From Alloprevotella sp. Lung230 (GTDB taxonomy: Bacteria; Bacteroidota; Bacteroidia; Bacteroidales; Bacteroidaceae): 64,000 bases of DNA. The notes below the pieces were generated by a model that was not told the DNA's origin, searched no databases, and saw only the letters and a list, made by a program, of their open reading frames with translations. The stretch spans positions 124,001 to 188,000 of the forward strand of contig NZ_JACSUD010000001.1 in the NCBI RefSeq assembly GCF_014385435.1, written 5' to 3'. Position 1 is the stretch's first letter. The number at the start of each line of letters is the position of its first letter. Shown here one piece after another: positions 10,376-18,976 of the stretch. A program made the position numbers and the translations under genes.

Positions 10376-11347
10376 CTAATGTTGATTTACATAGGCGGCC
10401 ATTCTGCGAACGCTGATCACCTGCAACTGCTTGAGGTCGATGTGCCAGTTTTTCTGCACATATTCGTCTACGAAGGCTTGTTTTTCCGTAAACTCCTTAT
10501 AAGCCTGTTCTGCCTCTTTCGCGTAACGTGCATTCACTTCCGGATCAATATCGGTATCAGGAGTCTTTGCCGCTACTGCAGCGTCATACAGTTCTTTCGG
10601 CGTACTGGTGAGCGTGGCACTGATGATTTCTGCAAAGTCATCTTCGGCCGAAAGAAATGAAAGCATAGTATAGAAACCCCGCTTATTGGCATAGGCGTCC
10701 AATCCGAATTTTTCTTTTGCAGTTTGGGCATAGCCCCATGGAGCAGCTATCGGCTCGGTAGATCCGGTGTAGTGATGCCCGCTGATGGTGAAAAACTTAT
10801 CTCGATCGTAGGCCATGAGCTGAATCAAACGTTTAGCCAACTGATGATGAACACTGCGCATCAATACAAACACCTTATCGGCATCGCCGGGGTTAAAACT
10901 GTTCACATTGTAAAGACACATCTCTGCTGCCGTGAGTTGTGGGTTGTGCAGGCGCTCCACCCCGTTTTCATCAGGATTTCCACCGCCGTAGAGGTATAGT
11001 TTGATGGGGAGTCGTCCTTTCAAAAAATCTGCCCCGCCCACTTCTTTCAAGCGGTAGGTTTCCAAGCCCAACTCTTTCACCACTTCGAGTACGGCACGCA
11101 CATTTTCTATTTTGGGAGGATAGATGAATGAGCCCGTGGCACCGGCATTTTTCTCCCAACGATAGACCACTTCAATGCCGTAAGGCTTAGTGATATTGTC
11201 AAGAATCCATTTATCCAGTTGCGTGGTTTCTATTTGCTGTTTGCCATCGTCGATTACGCTTCTGTCACTCAGATTTTCTTCACCACATCCTGTGAGAAGG
11301 AGTGTTGTGAAGAGCAAAAGAGCTATCTTTCTTATCTTTACTTTCAT
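10376..11347 (-). CDS. Peptidase_Mx1-like (putative zinc-binding metallopeptidase) lipoprotein with degenerate HExxH
   Basis: A 323-aa lipoprotein. The ATG at 11347 gives MKVKIRKIALLLFTTLLLTGC (lipobox Cys at 21); the longer frame from 11392 overlaps susD. It fits the Bacteroidetes putative zinc-binding metallopeptidase family found beside SusC/SusD and DUF4302, including the YLYGGGNPDENG and RGFYTMLSFLSAEDDFAEI regions. The family's metal site normally reads HHEFAHILHQ; here it is HHQLAKRLIQ, so the catalytic Glu and the second metal His are replaced by Gln and Lys. On family knowledge this member is unlikely to be an active zinc peptidase and may serve as a binding protein. Confidence 0.75.
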   Translation of the reverse strand: MKVKIRKIALLLFTTLLLTGCGEENLSDRSVIDDGKQQIETTQLDKWILDNITKPYGIEVVYRWEKNAGATGSFIYPPKIENVRAVLEVVKELGLETYRLKEVGGADFLKGRLPIKLYLYGGGNPDENGVERLHNPQLTAAEMCLYNVNSFNPGDADKVFVLMRSVHHQLAKRLIQLMAYDRDKFFTISGHHYTGSTEPIAAPWGYAQTAKEKFGLDAYANKRGFYTMLSFLSAEDDFAEIISATLTSTPKELYDAAVAAKTPDTDIDPEVNARYAKEAEQAYKEFTEKQAFVDEYVQKNWHIDLKQLQVISVRRMAAYVNQH

Positions 11348-11388
11348 TGTTTTAAGTAGATCTTCAAAATTAAACGTAGATGAGCATT

Positions 11389-12915
11389 TCATCGGAGAGG
11401 CTCTTGACGTTCACGCGGATTGGGGGCAAGTCCTCTTTGGATGGCTTCGGTCGGTATCTGAAGCACTTTTCTGGGATCCTCCTTTTCCAAAGGGAAGTAG
11501 TAGGAACTCTTCGAAGTACGCTTTACCGCCAAATGAAAACGTCGGATATCAAACCAGCGCAAGCCCTCTTGATAAAATTCCTTCTGCCGGAAGTCTAAGA
11601 AGAGCTTCACCATGGCCAACTGTTTCAATGTCAATCCGTAGAACGGAGTATAAACATTATAATTGTCGCTATTGGTAGAAGTATATACGGCACGGTCTAC
11701 AGAAGGCATAAAGCCAAACTTCCCTTGCGTATATTGTAAAAAGTCGTCAATCGCGTGTTGATAATTTCTCAACATGGCATAAGCCTCCATACGGTTCAAA
11801 AGTACTTCATCGACCGTAAAAAGTACATTCGTCACATACACCCCTCGAGGCTTTGTTCCAGTGCTTTCCGCACTTGAAAGTTCGTCGAATTTGGCTAAAT
11901 AGCGGCCGGTTGTGACCGGAGATGCCGATGAAGTGAAGAGGTAAGTACCGATGAAATTCATCTTGGAGTAATCGCCACCGCCTTCTATTCCTTTTTGTGC
12001 AAAAATCTTGTCTACCGTATTGAAGGTAGAACCATACTTTTCATTGGGCGTATTACGTGCCAAGCGCGACTCTGTGGTAGTCAGCAGCAGGTTGGCAGGT
12101 TCGGCAGCGGCAGTATATTTGCGGTAAAGATTCTGATGGTTGAACTCCAACTCATCAGCGTATTTGCGCCAAGGACGTAGCTGAGTCTTTGGATCCCCTC
12201 CAAGGACGTAGTCGGCATACGCAATCACTTCCTTCCACTCTCCTTTCATCAAGTAGAAACGAGAAGCAAAAGCATAGGCTGCTTTTTTGTTGAAATGAAA
12301 TTTGGGATGCTTGTAATAGGTGTCCGAAACCAAGGAAATCCCCAACTTCAAATCTTTTTCAATCTTGTCATATACCTCATTCACTGTGCCGCGCTGATAG
12401 TCTACCAAAGCATTCTTCTCAGGCTTCGTGATGTAAGGAATTCCCGGGTTTGTTGATTTTCCGCCATAAGGTTCCGCCCAAATGTTGACCAACATGAAGT
12501 GTAGATAGGCTCTCAACAGAAAGGCTTCTCCATACAAAGCCTTCACCCGCTCACTCTTAGGATACCGGCTCAACAGTTCCAATGCCTTATTGACCTGCGC
12601 AATGCCTTTGTAGCAAGCGTTCCAATAGTTCAAAGGAGTGTCCAAATCTTCTTGATCATAGTCTTCCCAAAAGAACATCGATTCGTTCAACCGCGAATGC
12701 ACACCATTGACGCGCTCTTCCACATTGTCGGTACGAGGCTCCAAAAAGGGAATATAGCTTGCTTCGGGATAGGCACCTGTCAGCAGTTCTGCAATCTTGG
12801 CTTCAGAATTGATATCGACATCCAACTCCGAATCAGGACTTTTATCCAAGAAGTCGTTACAGCCGACGAAGAGCCAGACTGCGGCAAACAATAACAACGA
12901 TATATTTCTTTTCAT
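11389..12915 (-). CDS. RagB/SusD family nutrient-uptake lipoprotein
   Basis: A 508-aa outer-membrane lipoprotein, signal MKRNISLLLFAAVWLFVGC with Cys at 19 followed by NDFLDKSPDSEL, the typical SusD opening. The TPR-like helical SusD fold is indicated by YWNACYKGIAQVNKALELL, AFLLRAYLHFMLVNIWAEPYGG and the C-terminal LFLDFRQKEFYQEGLRWFDIRRF. SusD lids close over the extracellular face of a partner SusC. It starts 11 bp after the susC stop, so the two form a pair. The ligand is unknown; the surrounding FecA-like and DUF4856 genes suggest it need not be a glycan. Confidence 0.93.
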   Translation of the reverse strand: MKRNISLLLFAAVWLFVGCNDFLDKSPDSELDVDINSEAKIAELLTGAYPEASYIPFLEPRTDNVEERVNGVHSRLNESMFFWEDYDQEDLDTPLNYWNACYKGIAQVNKALELLSRYPKSERVKALYGEAFLLRAYLHFMLVNIWAEPYGGKSTNPGIPYITKPEKNALVDYQRGTVNEVYDKIEKDLKLGISLVSDTYYKHPKFHFNKKAAYAFASRFYLMKGEWKEVIAYADYVLGGDPKTQLRPWRKYADELEFNHQNLYRKYTAAAEPANLLLTTTESRLARNTPNEKYGSTFNTVDKIFAQKGIEGGGDYSKMNFIGTYLFTSSASPVTTGRYLAKFDELSSAESTGTKPRGVYVTNVLFTVDEVLLNRMEAYAMLRNYQHAIDDFLQYTQGKFGFMPSVDRAVYTSTNSDNYNVYTPFYGLTLKQLAMVKLFLDFRQKEFYQEGLRWFDIRRFHLAVKRTSKSSYYFPLEKEDPRKVLQIPTEAIQRGLAPNPRERQEPLR

Positions 12916-12926
12916 ATTTCTTCTGG

Positions 12927-15900
12927 TTAGAAACCGATGTTCAACGTTACGGTGTACTGCTTAGGCGTGGGCAGTGACACACCGCCCGATTTGTAGTATT
13001 CCGGATCTTGTCCTTTGAGCTTCTTGTCCGAATAAATCAAGAACGGATTGGTCACGTTCAGGCGGAGGCTCACGCTGTGCAGTTTCACTTGTTTCAAGAA
13101 TCTCTCAGGCACATTATAAGCCAAAGAGATGTTCTTCATGCGCACAAAACTTCCGTCGGCCACCATCTTCTGCGAGTAGTTGTAGGTGTTGTAGGCACGT
13201 TCGATATTCTCTTTACCCACCTTGGCAATTAACTCTTGAGAGGGGAGTACGGGAACATCGGTCTTATACTCATCGCCGGGATTGAGCCAACGATTATAGT
13301 AGGACTTGGAGAAAACGTTCAAGTCGCCAAATTCGGGATCGAAGGTGGGGTTCAGACGAATTTTATTGCCCGCCTGCATCGTCACGAAAAACGAAAGTTC
13401 CCAATCTTGATATTTCAGTGTATTCGACAAACCACCAATCACTTGCGGCTCTATCGCGCCATGATAGATGAGGTAAGATTTGGTATACTGGGTATCGAGG
13501 AAGTCGGCACCGGCAATGTTTGAATACTCTCCTTTGCTGGAAGGATACAACCCGAAGTCGAAAGTGGGAAGTCCGTTGTTGTCCAGTCCTTGGAAATTAA
13601 AGGAGAAAAGTGAACCTCTCGGATAGCCGACGATGTTTCCACGACCTCTTCCCGCCACCATGTCAAAGGCATTGGGGGTGTTCAACAGGCGCGTAATCTT
13701 TTGGTTCATCGCACTCAACGTCAGACTGGTGCTCCAACTGAAGCCGTCGGTTACGATGTTCTTGGTGTGTATGCCCACTTCTATGCCTCGCGTACGCATA
13801 TCACCGAAGTTGGCATATTTGTAGTACTGTCCCCCCACACCCGAAGTGCGGACAAGGTCTATCAAATCAAAAGTGTTACGCTGGTACACGTCCAGTGTTG
13901 TACTGATGCGGTTGTCGAACAACCCCAACTCCATACCAAGATTCAACTCATACATTTTCTCCCACGTCAAATCTCTGTTCTCTAAGTGCAGGATATTGAG
14001 TTTATTTTCTCGGTCGTTGAAATGGTGGCGATTGACAATACCGCTTTTATAGATAGAATTGGCATTGATGGCCTCTTCATTCATTTTAGCAGTAAGACCG
14101 TAGCTGGCACGCAGCGCCAAGCGAGAAATCGTTTTGTGCCCTTTCATAAAGTGCTCTTGGTCGATGTTCCATTTACCGCCCACGTTCCAGGTAGGCAACC
14201 ACAGCGCACGTGCACCTTTACCCGAAGTGTTCGAACCTTCGCAGTTGATTACGGTGTTGAAAACATATCTACCGGCATAACCATAAGTACCGTTGAAAGA
14301 GAAAGTGACTCCTCGGTCGTTTCGCTTGTGCAGGTTGAAATAATTGCTGCCTTCGTCAATCAGTTTGTTGAAAATCAAAGGATTTGTATACACTTGATTT
14401 CCTCTGTCATATTGGATGCCGTAACCTTGGAAAGGATTGACCGTGCGTACCGCCGAACGTACCTCGGTAAAGACAAAAGCCTTTATATCATGGCGGGCAA
14501 TACGCTTGTCGAAATCAAAAGCGATACGCGCCAAAACGCTTTTCAACGAGGCTTCTGTTTTGTTGAGAATACCTCCGTGCGTCAATCCCACTTTGGGCAG
14601 AAGTTGCGGATTGTCTTTGTCGTGCACCAAATAGATGTTCTGTTGAGCGACAAAGGGATTTTCATTGGCTCTGAAAGCCTGTACGACATTCGAGCCTTCA
14701 TGCACTTCATGAGTGGTACTGGTATAGGCTTGACGCGTAGACATCAACGCCTTGATGGCCATATCCTCATTCAACCGATAAGTACCTTCGCCCTGAACTT
14801 TGAAGTCCAACACATCGATGTTCATCTTGTTGTTGGCATACTCGTTGAAGATGTTGAAGGGGGCCCAGTTGTTGCGGTAGTACTCCAAACTTCCATCTTC
14901 ATTGTAGGGGCGCAGGGTGCGGCTCGTACCAAGGGCATAAGAGAAGGGGTTGATGTCGAAGTCGCGTTCAAATACGCCCAACGTATTGTTTTTGCGCTGT
15001 GGCATCGTTCCAGGTGCCTTCTGCGAACGGATATTCCCTTGTGCCGTAATCGTAGCCGTGAACTTATCGTGAATGTAGAAGGTGTTCTTCACATTAGCCG
15101 TAAATCGGTGTACCTTATCGGCAATGGTCCATCCGGCATCGTTGTAAAAGCCCAGCGACGAATAAGTAGCCGTGTTCTTGCCACCTCCCGAAATGGTGAT
15201 GGCGTGATTGGTGATGGGTTTCAGCGTGAAAAGGTGGTCGAACCAATCCGTATTGGCATACTCACGTTGGCGGAGGAAGTTCATCTTTGCTTCCGGTGTA
15301 TTGGGCAGGTAGTAATCGCCCGTTGCCGGATTGATGGTGCTCACGTCTCTATATAACTGATAGTAAATACCGCTGCGTCTTCCGTAGAGCGAGTTCGTCA
15401 CACCGAAGTAGCCCTTGTCGTTCATCTCTTGGTAGAGCGACATGGTTTCCTGCGAATTAAGCAAATCAAAACCACTGTAACGAGGTTTCAAACGTACGGT
15501 ATTCTCCGTAGAATAGGTAACCCGCAGCGGAGTTTCTCTTTTTCCTGCTTTGGTGGTAATCACAATCACTCCATTCAAAGCGCGTGCGCCATACACCGAT
15601 GTGGCCGAAGCATCTTTCAATACCTGTATATCTTGTATGTCGGCCGGATTCAGCCCCGATATGGCAGAACTGATGAGGGTTACGGCATCGCCCGAAGCCA
15701 ATTGATCAAGACTCAAATGTACAAGGTCTTCGTACACCGCCCCGTCAATCACCCACAAGGGTTGGACGTTGCCAATGATGGAAGCCCCGCCGCGGATATT
15801 GATGCGCGGAGCCGCTCCGAACGTACCGGATATGTTTTGCACGGACAGACCGGCTACGCGTCCCTCCAACATTCGCGAAACGTCGGCGATACCTTCGAGT

Positions 15901-16304
15901 TTGATGTCGTCCATCTTCACCGACGTGGCAGCACCGGTGTACACCCGATTACGGATGTTTTGATAGCCCGTCACCACCACTTCTTCTATTTGTCTGCTGT
16001 CTATTTTCAGGACAATATCCATCGGGGTGCTGCCGACTTTCACCTTTTGGGTCAGCATACCGATGTAGCTGGTCTGCAAGGTTTGTCCTGCTGTGGCTTT
16101 GATGGTGAAGCGTCCGTCTACGTCGGTAATGGCTTTTGCCTTCGTTTCCAACACCTGCACAAAAGCGCCCATGAGTGTTTCACCCTGTTCACTCTTTACC
16201 GTTCCTGAAATGGTGCCGGCTGTTTGCGCCGATACAGCGAGGACGGAGGAGAACAACAGCAGGGCAAAGGTGAGTATCTTCTGGATTTTCGTAAGTCTGT
16301 ACAT
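12927..16304 (-). CDS. SusC/RagA family TonB-dependent outer-membrane receptor
   Basis: A 1125-aa receptor, normal length. Signal peptide residues 1-26 (ending AVSAQ), carboxypeptidase-D-like regulatory domain about 28-112 (GTISGTVKSEQGETLMGAFV to YIGMLTQKVKV), TonB-box region EEVVVTGYQ, plug domain about 115-260 with INIRGGASIIGNVQPLWVID and VLKDASATSVYGARALNGVI, then the beta-barrel to the C-terminal strand ending TVTLNIGF. It imports substrate captured by SusD at the cost of TonB energy. It lies 109 bp after the FecA-like gene with a hairpin in between, so it may be expressed at a different level from that gene. Confidence 0.95.
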   Translation of the reverse strand: MYRLTKIQKILTFALLLFSSVLAVSAQTAGTISGTVKSEQGETLMGAFVQVLETKAKAITDVDGRFTIKATAGQTLQTSYIGMLTQKVKVGSTPMDIVLKIDSRQIEEVVVTGYQNIRNRVYTGAATSVKMDDIKLEGIADVSRMLEGRVAGLSVQNISGTFGAAPRINIRGGASIIGNVQPLWVIDGAVYEDLVHLSLDQLASGDAVTLISSAISGLNPADIQDIQVLKDASATSVYGARALNGVIVITTKAGKRETPLRVTYSTENTVRLKPRYSGFDLLNSQETMSLYQEMNDKGYFGVTNSLYGRRSGIYYQLYRDVSTINPATGDYYLPNTPEAKMNFLRQREYANTDWFDHLFTLKPITNHAITISGGGKNTATYSSLGFYNDAGWTIADKVHRFTANVKNTFYIHDKFTATITAQGNIRSQKAPGTMPQRKNNTLGVFERDFDINPFSYALGTSRTLRPYNEDGSLEYYRNNWAPFNIFNEYANNKMNIDVLDFKVQGEGTYRLNEDMAIKALMSTRQAYTSTTHEVHEGSNVVQAFRANENPFVAQQNIYLVHDKDNPQLLPKVGLTHGGILNKTEASLKSVLARIAFDFDKRIARHDIKAFVFTEVRSAVRTVNPFQGYGIQYDRGNQVYTNPLIFNKLIDEGSNYFNLHKRNDRGVTFSFNGTYGYAGRYVFNTVINCEGSNTSGKGARALWLPTWNVGGKWNIDQEHFMKGHKTISRLALRASYGLTAKMNEEAINANSIYKSGIVNRHHFNDRENKLNILHLENRDLTWEKMYELNLGMELGLFDNRISTTLDVYQRNTFDLIDLVRTSGVGGQYYKYANFGDMRTRGIEVGIHTKNIVTDGFSWSTSLTLSAMNQKITRLLNTPNAFDMVAGRGRGNIVGYPRGSLFSFNFQGLDNNGLPTFDFGLYPSSKGEYSNIAGADFLDTQYTKSYLIYHGAIEPQVIGGLSNTLKYQDWELSFFVTMQAGNKIRLNPTFDPEFGDLNVFSKSYYNRWLNPGDEYKTDVPVLPSQELIAKVGKENIERAYNTYNYSQKMVADGSFVRMKNISLAYNVPERFLKQVKLHSVSLRLNVTNPFLIYSDKKLKGQDPEYYKSGGVSLPTPKQYTVTLNIGF

Positions 16305-16337
16305 TACTTTTTTCTATAGATGGGTTCTGAAAATTGC

Positions 16338-16368
16338 TTTGTTGGTCTTTTAGCCGAAAACCAACAAA
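16338..16368 (-). terminator. Hairpin between the FecA-like gene and susC
   Basis: Arms 16338-16346 and 16360-16368 form a 9-bp perfect stem with a 13-nt loop; with a 2-nt bulge the pairing extends 4 bp further. The minus strand continues GCAATTTTC. It may partly terminate or protect the upstream message and set the ratio between the FecA-like receptor and the SusC/SusD genes. Confidence 0.5.
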
Positions 16369-16413
16369 ACGCAATCCCATGATGGTCTTCTGAAATTTCG
16401 GCGGCTTGTTTTC

Positions 16414-18669
16414 TTACAACTGCAATTGCAATCCGCCATAGATGCCAAAGGGGTGACCTGCCCGAAGTCCTGACGGGTGGCGCGACACCAAATACTTCTT
16501 GTTCGTCAGGTTGATGGCATTCAAGGTGAGGGTTATCTTTTTGTTGAAATGCACTTTCAGCGAAGCGTCCAAAATCAGATGAGCAGGAATTTTCTCACGC
16601 TCGGCAATCTTTCCTTGTCCGGGAGCGGTGCGCATATCCCCATTGTAGCGTGCGCCGAAATTGGCTTCCACCCGTTTGTGCTCTATACCGATTTGGGCGT
16701 TGAAAGCGTGCTTGTAAATGTAAGGAATCTCATCTCCATAGACCACATTGCCCCAAGCCGAACTTTCAAAATTATTTCTCATTTCAGTGTCGGTATAGGT
16801 GTAGGAAAGTTGAATCGGGAGTTGGAACTTCCAACGCTTCGGCAGCGGCAGATAGTGGAACATCAATTCCCAACCTTTCACCATGGCTTTACCTACGTTG
16901 AACTGGTCGAGTGTACCTTGTCCGCCTTGTGCAGCCAAGTCACTTCCCAACATGTTGGAATAATTATTGTTGAAGGTGATGGCTTCAAACTTCATTTTCT
17001 GCGTCGTCCAGCGCAAACCGGCTTCTACATTCACACTGCTCTCCGCCTTTTGGTTGAGGGTAGCACTGGGCGGGGCAAATCCCTTATGAATGCCACCGAA
17101 TGCAGAGAGAACCGGCAGCACCTTCACGTTAAATCCCATCCCCGGCAGCAAAGCCCGTGCATGATTGGGGGTTTCGATACGCACCTTGCCTGTTCGGCGA
17201 GGATCGGCCTTGGTGTAGTTGCGGTTGAGCAGGTCGACATCTTCATAACGCATACCGGCGGTCAGCGTGACCAAGCCCTTTGACCATTTGCCCAACCAAT
17301 AGCCCGACCAAGCGTGAGCCGTCGTAATGCGGTTGGCATTACTCCCGGGCACTCCTGCTAAAAATAGGCTCATGCGCCCATCTTTCATCGAGTAGGAATC
17401 GTCTTGCTGAAAACGGTCTTCGCTATCTGCGTGATAGCGGATGCCCAATTCGGCCGTCAAATAGCCTCCGCCCAGCATCGTGCGGTATTCTCCCTTCGTT
17501 TGTATGCCTCGCGAATGGTACACACGATGGTTGGCACGCATTATCAAGGCTTCACCGATGTAGTCTTTCTTGCCGGTGACAATGTCGAAATAGGCTTGAT
17601 TGGTTTCAGGATCGGCAAGTACAGCTTCGATAGAGCGACGTTCGGCCTTGGTAATACCGGTTCGCACGTCACTCAACTTATACCAATTTCGGAAAAAGTA
17701 ATTATAATATAAATTGGTGGTAATCTTCCATTTGCTATCCGACTTGATCAGATAGGTCGCTACCCATTGAGTGTGGCGGGTTTTAAGGTTGTCTTTCTGC
17801 GCACCGGCATAGCGGAAATAAGGACGCGTAGCAAAGTCGCTCTCGGACAATCCCAAATAGGTTTCGTCGGAGGTTTCGTTGGCAAAGCCAAATTTCAATT
17901 CGAGCAAATGATTGATGCCTTCCTCCTTACGGGTTTGTACCGCAAATTTGGCAATCAAATCATTACGTTGGAAACCAGTACGTTCATTGGGTTCGTCTTT
18001 ACGAAAGCCGTCCGACTGATAACGCAGATACTCCACCAAGAAACCGGTGTATTTGAAGCGGTTGCCGATGCTTGCATAAGATTTGAGGGTGTTGTAACTA
18101 CCATACGAACCGTTCAGCTTGGCGCTGAATTTTGAAGGTATGGGGGTCGATACCATATTGATGGCACCACCGGTGGTGAATGGGCCATACTGCACCTGAC
18201 TACTTCCTTTCAACACTTCAATGGCATGCATACGCCCAGCGTTGGGGAAATAGTAGGCGGCGGGGGCGGCATAAGGTGCGGGAGCAGCCAACACCCCGTC
18301 TTCCATCAGCGAGATACGTTCGCTTCGCTCAGCTTTCGTTCCTCGCAGACTGATATTCGGGCGCAATCCGAAACCATCTTCTTCATATACGTTCACCCCC
18401 GGTACGCTCTTCAGCATACGGTTGATGTCGGTATAGCCGAACTTCTTTATTTCTTCCGGGGAAATATAGTAAGCCGACCCTGTGCGGTTACGGGCTTCAA
18501 ACTTGCTGCCCAACATTTGATTGGATTGTACAACTACCTCTGTTATTCTATGTACCGAATCGGTCATAGCACTTTTAATCTCCGTCTGTGCGCCTTGCTG
18601 CGTCTGAGCACACACACTTATGGGTGTCGCTGCAAGAAGCAGAGGCAATATATTTCTCGTATGATGCAT
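16414..18669 (-). CDS. FecA-like TonB-dependent outer-membrane receptor
   Basis: A 751-aa receptor. The ATG at 18669 gives the signal MHHTRNILPLLLAATPISVC, cut near AQTQQ; an earlier in-frame start at 18771 adds a leader without signal character. TonB-box-like ITEVVVQSNQ precedes a plug (about 60-190) containing RPNISLRGTKAERSERISLM and a barrel with the C-terminal strand ending HPFGIYGGLQLQL. The plug pattern resembles ferric-dicitrate receptors (FecA), so import of a ferric chelate is likely by family, though the ligand is unproven. No N-terminal signalling domain is seen. It heads the nine-gene series and has a good Bacteroidetes promoter 128 bp upstream. Confidence 0.88.
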   Translation of the reverse strand: MHHTRNILPLLLAATPISVCAQTQQGAQTEIKSAMTDSVHRITEVVVQSNQMLGSKFEARNRTGSAYYISPEEIKKFGYTDINRMLKSVPGVNVYEEDGFGLRPNISLRGTKAERSERISLMEDGVLAAPAPYAAPAAYYFPNAGRMHAIEVLKGSSQVQYGPFTTGGAINMVSTPIPSKFSAKLNGSYGSYNTLKSYASIGNRFKYTGFLVEYLRYQSDGFRKDEPNERTGFQRNDLIAKFAVQTRKEEGINHLLELKFGFANETSDETYLGLSESDFATRPYFRYAGAQKDNLKTRHTQWVATYLIKSDSKWKITTNLYYNYFFRNWYKLSDVRTGITKAERRSIEAVLADPETNQAYFDIVTGKKDYIGEALIMRANHRVYHSRGIQTKGEYRTMLGGGYLTAELGIRYHADSEDRFQQDDSYSMKDGRMSLFLAGVPGSNANRITTAHAWSGYWLGKWSKGLVTLTAGMRYEDVDLLNRNYTKADPRRTGKVRIETPNHARALLPGMGFNVKVLPVLSAFGGIHKGFAPPSATLNQKAESSVNVEAGLRWTTQKMKFEAITFNNNYSNMLGSDLAAQGGQGTLDQFNVGKAMVKGWELMFHYLPLPKRWKFQLPIQLSYTYTDTEMRNNFESSAWGNVVYGDEIPYIYKHAFNAQIGIEHKRVEANFGARYNGDMRTAPGQGKIAEREKIPAHLILDASLKVHFNKKITLTLNAINLTNKKYLVSRHPSGLRAGHPFGIYGGLQLQL

Positions 18670-18796
18670 AGCAAAATTATCAGACTTATGCTGCCTCGTC
18701 AAATGATTAAAGACCTTTAGCATCTCAACGCTCACTTTTGAGCACGATTCGCTGTCCGGCAGATAAGTCACGTCCTAGTATAGTTATAATGGAGTG

Positions 18797-18827
18797 CAAA
18801 GGTAATCAGAAACTCCCGAAACGACAA
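18797..18827 (-). promoter_or_regulatory. Promoter of the FecA-like/SusCD locus
   Basis: On the minus strand a -33 TTG (18825-18827) and a -7 TACCTTTG (18797-18804) are 20 bp apart, matching the Bacteroidetes TTTG-N19-20-TAnnTTTG promoter. The leader to the ATG at 18669 is about 120 nt. No iron-box type operator can be identified with confidence. Confidence 0.7.
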
Positions 18828-18946
18828 TACCCACTTTTAGGTATTTTATAGCGTTATCAGAATTCAAAAAATCCTCATTTTGCAAAATAAGAATAGCAAA
18901 ACTTGCACTCAAATCTAAATACAGGTAGTAAACTACCCAAAAGAAA

Positions 18947-18976
18947 TAAGTAGGTGTTCAAAATTAATTGATACTA
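18947..18976. repeat. MITE-like short repeat, copy A
   Basis: TAAGTAGGTGTTC followed by AAAATTAATTGATACTA. It is about 26 of 30 identical to 55945-55975 and related to 46753-46783. Its last three bases supply the folC stop codon (TAG on the minus strand). Only one end of the element is present here. Confidence 0.65.
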
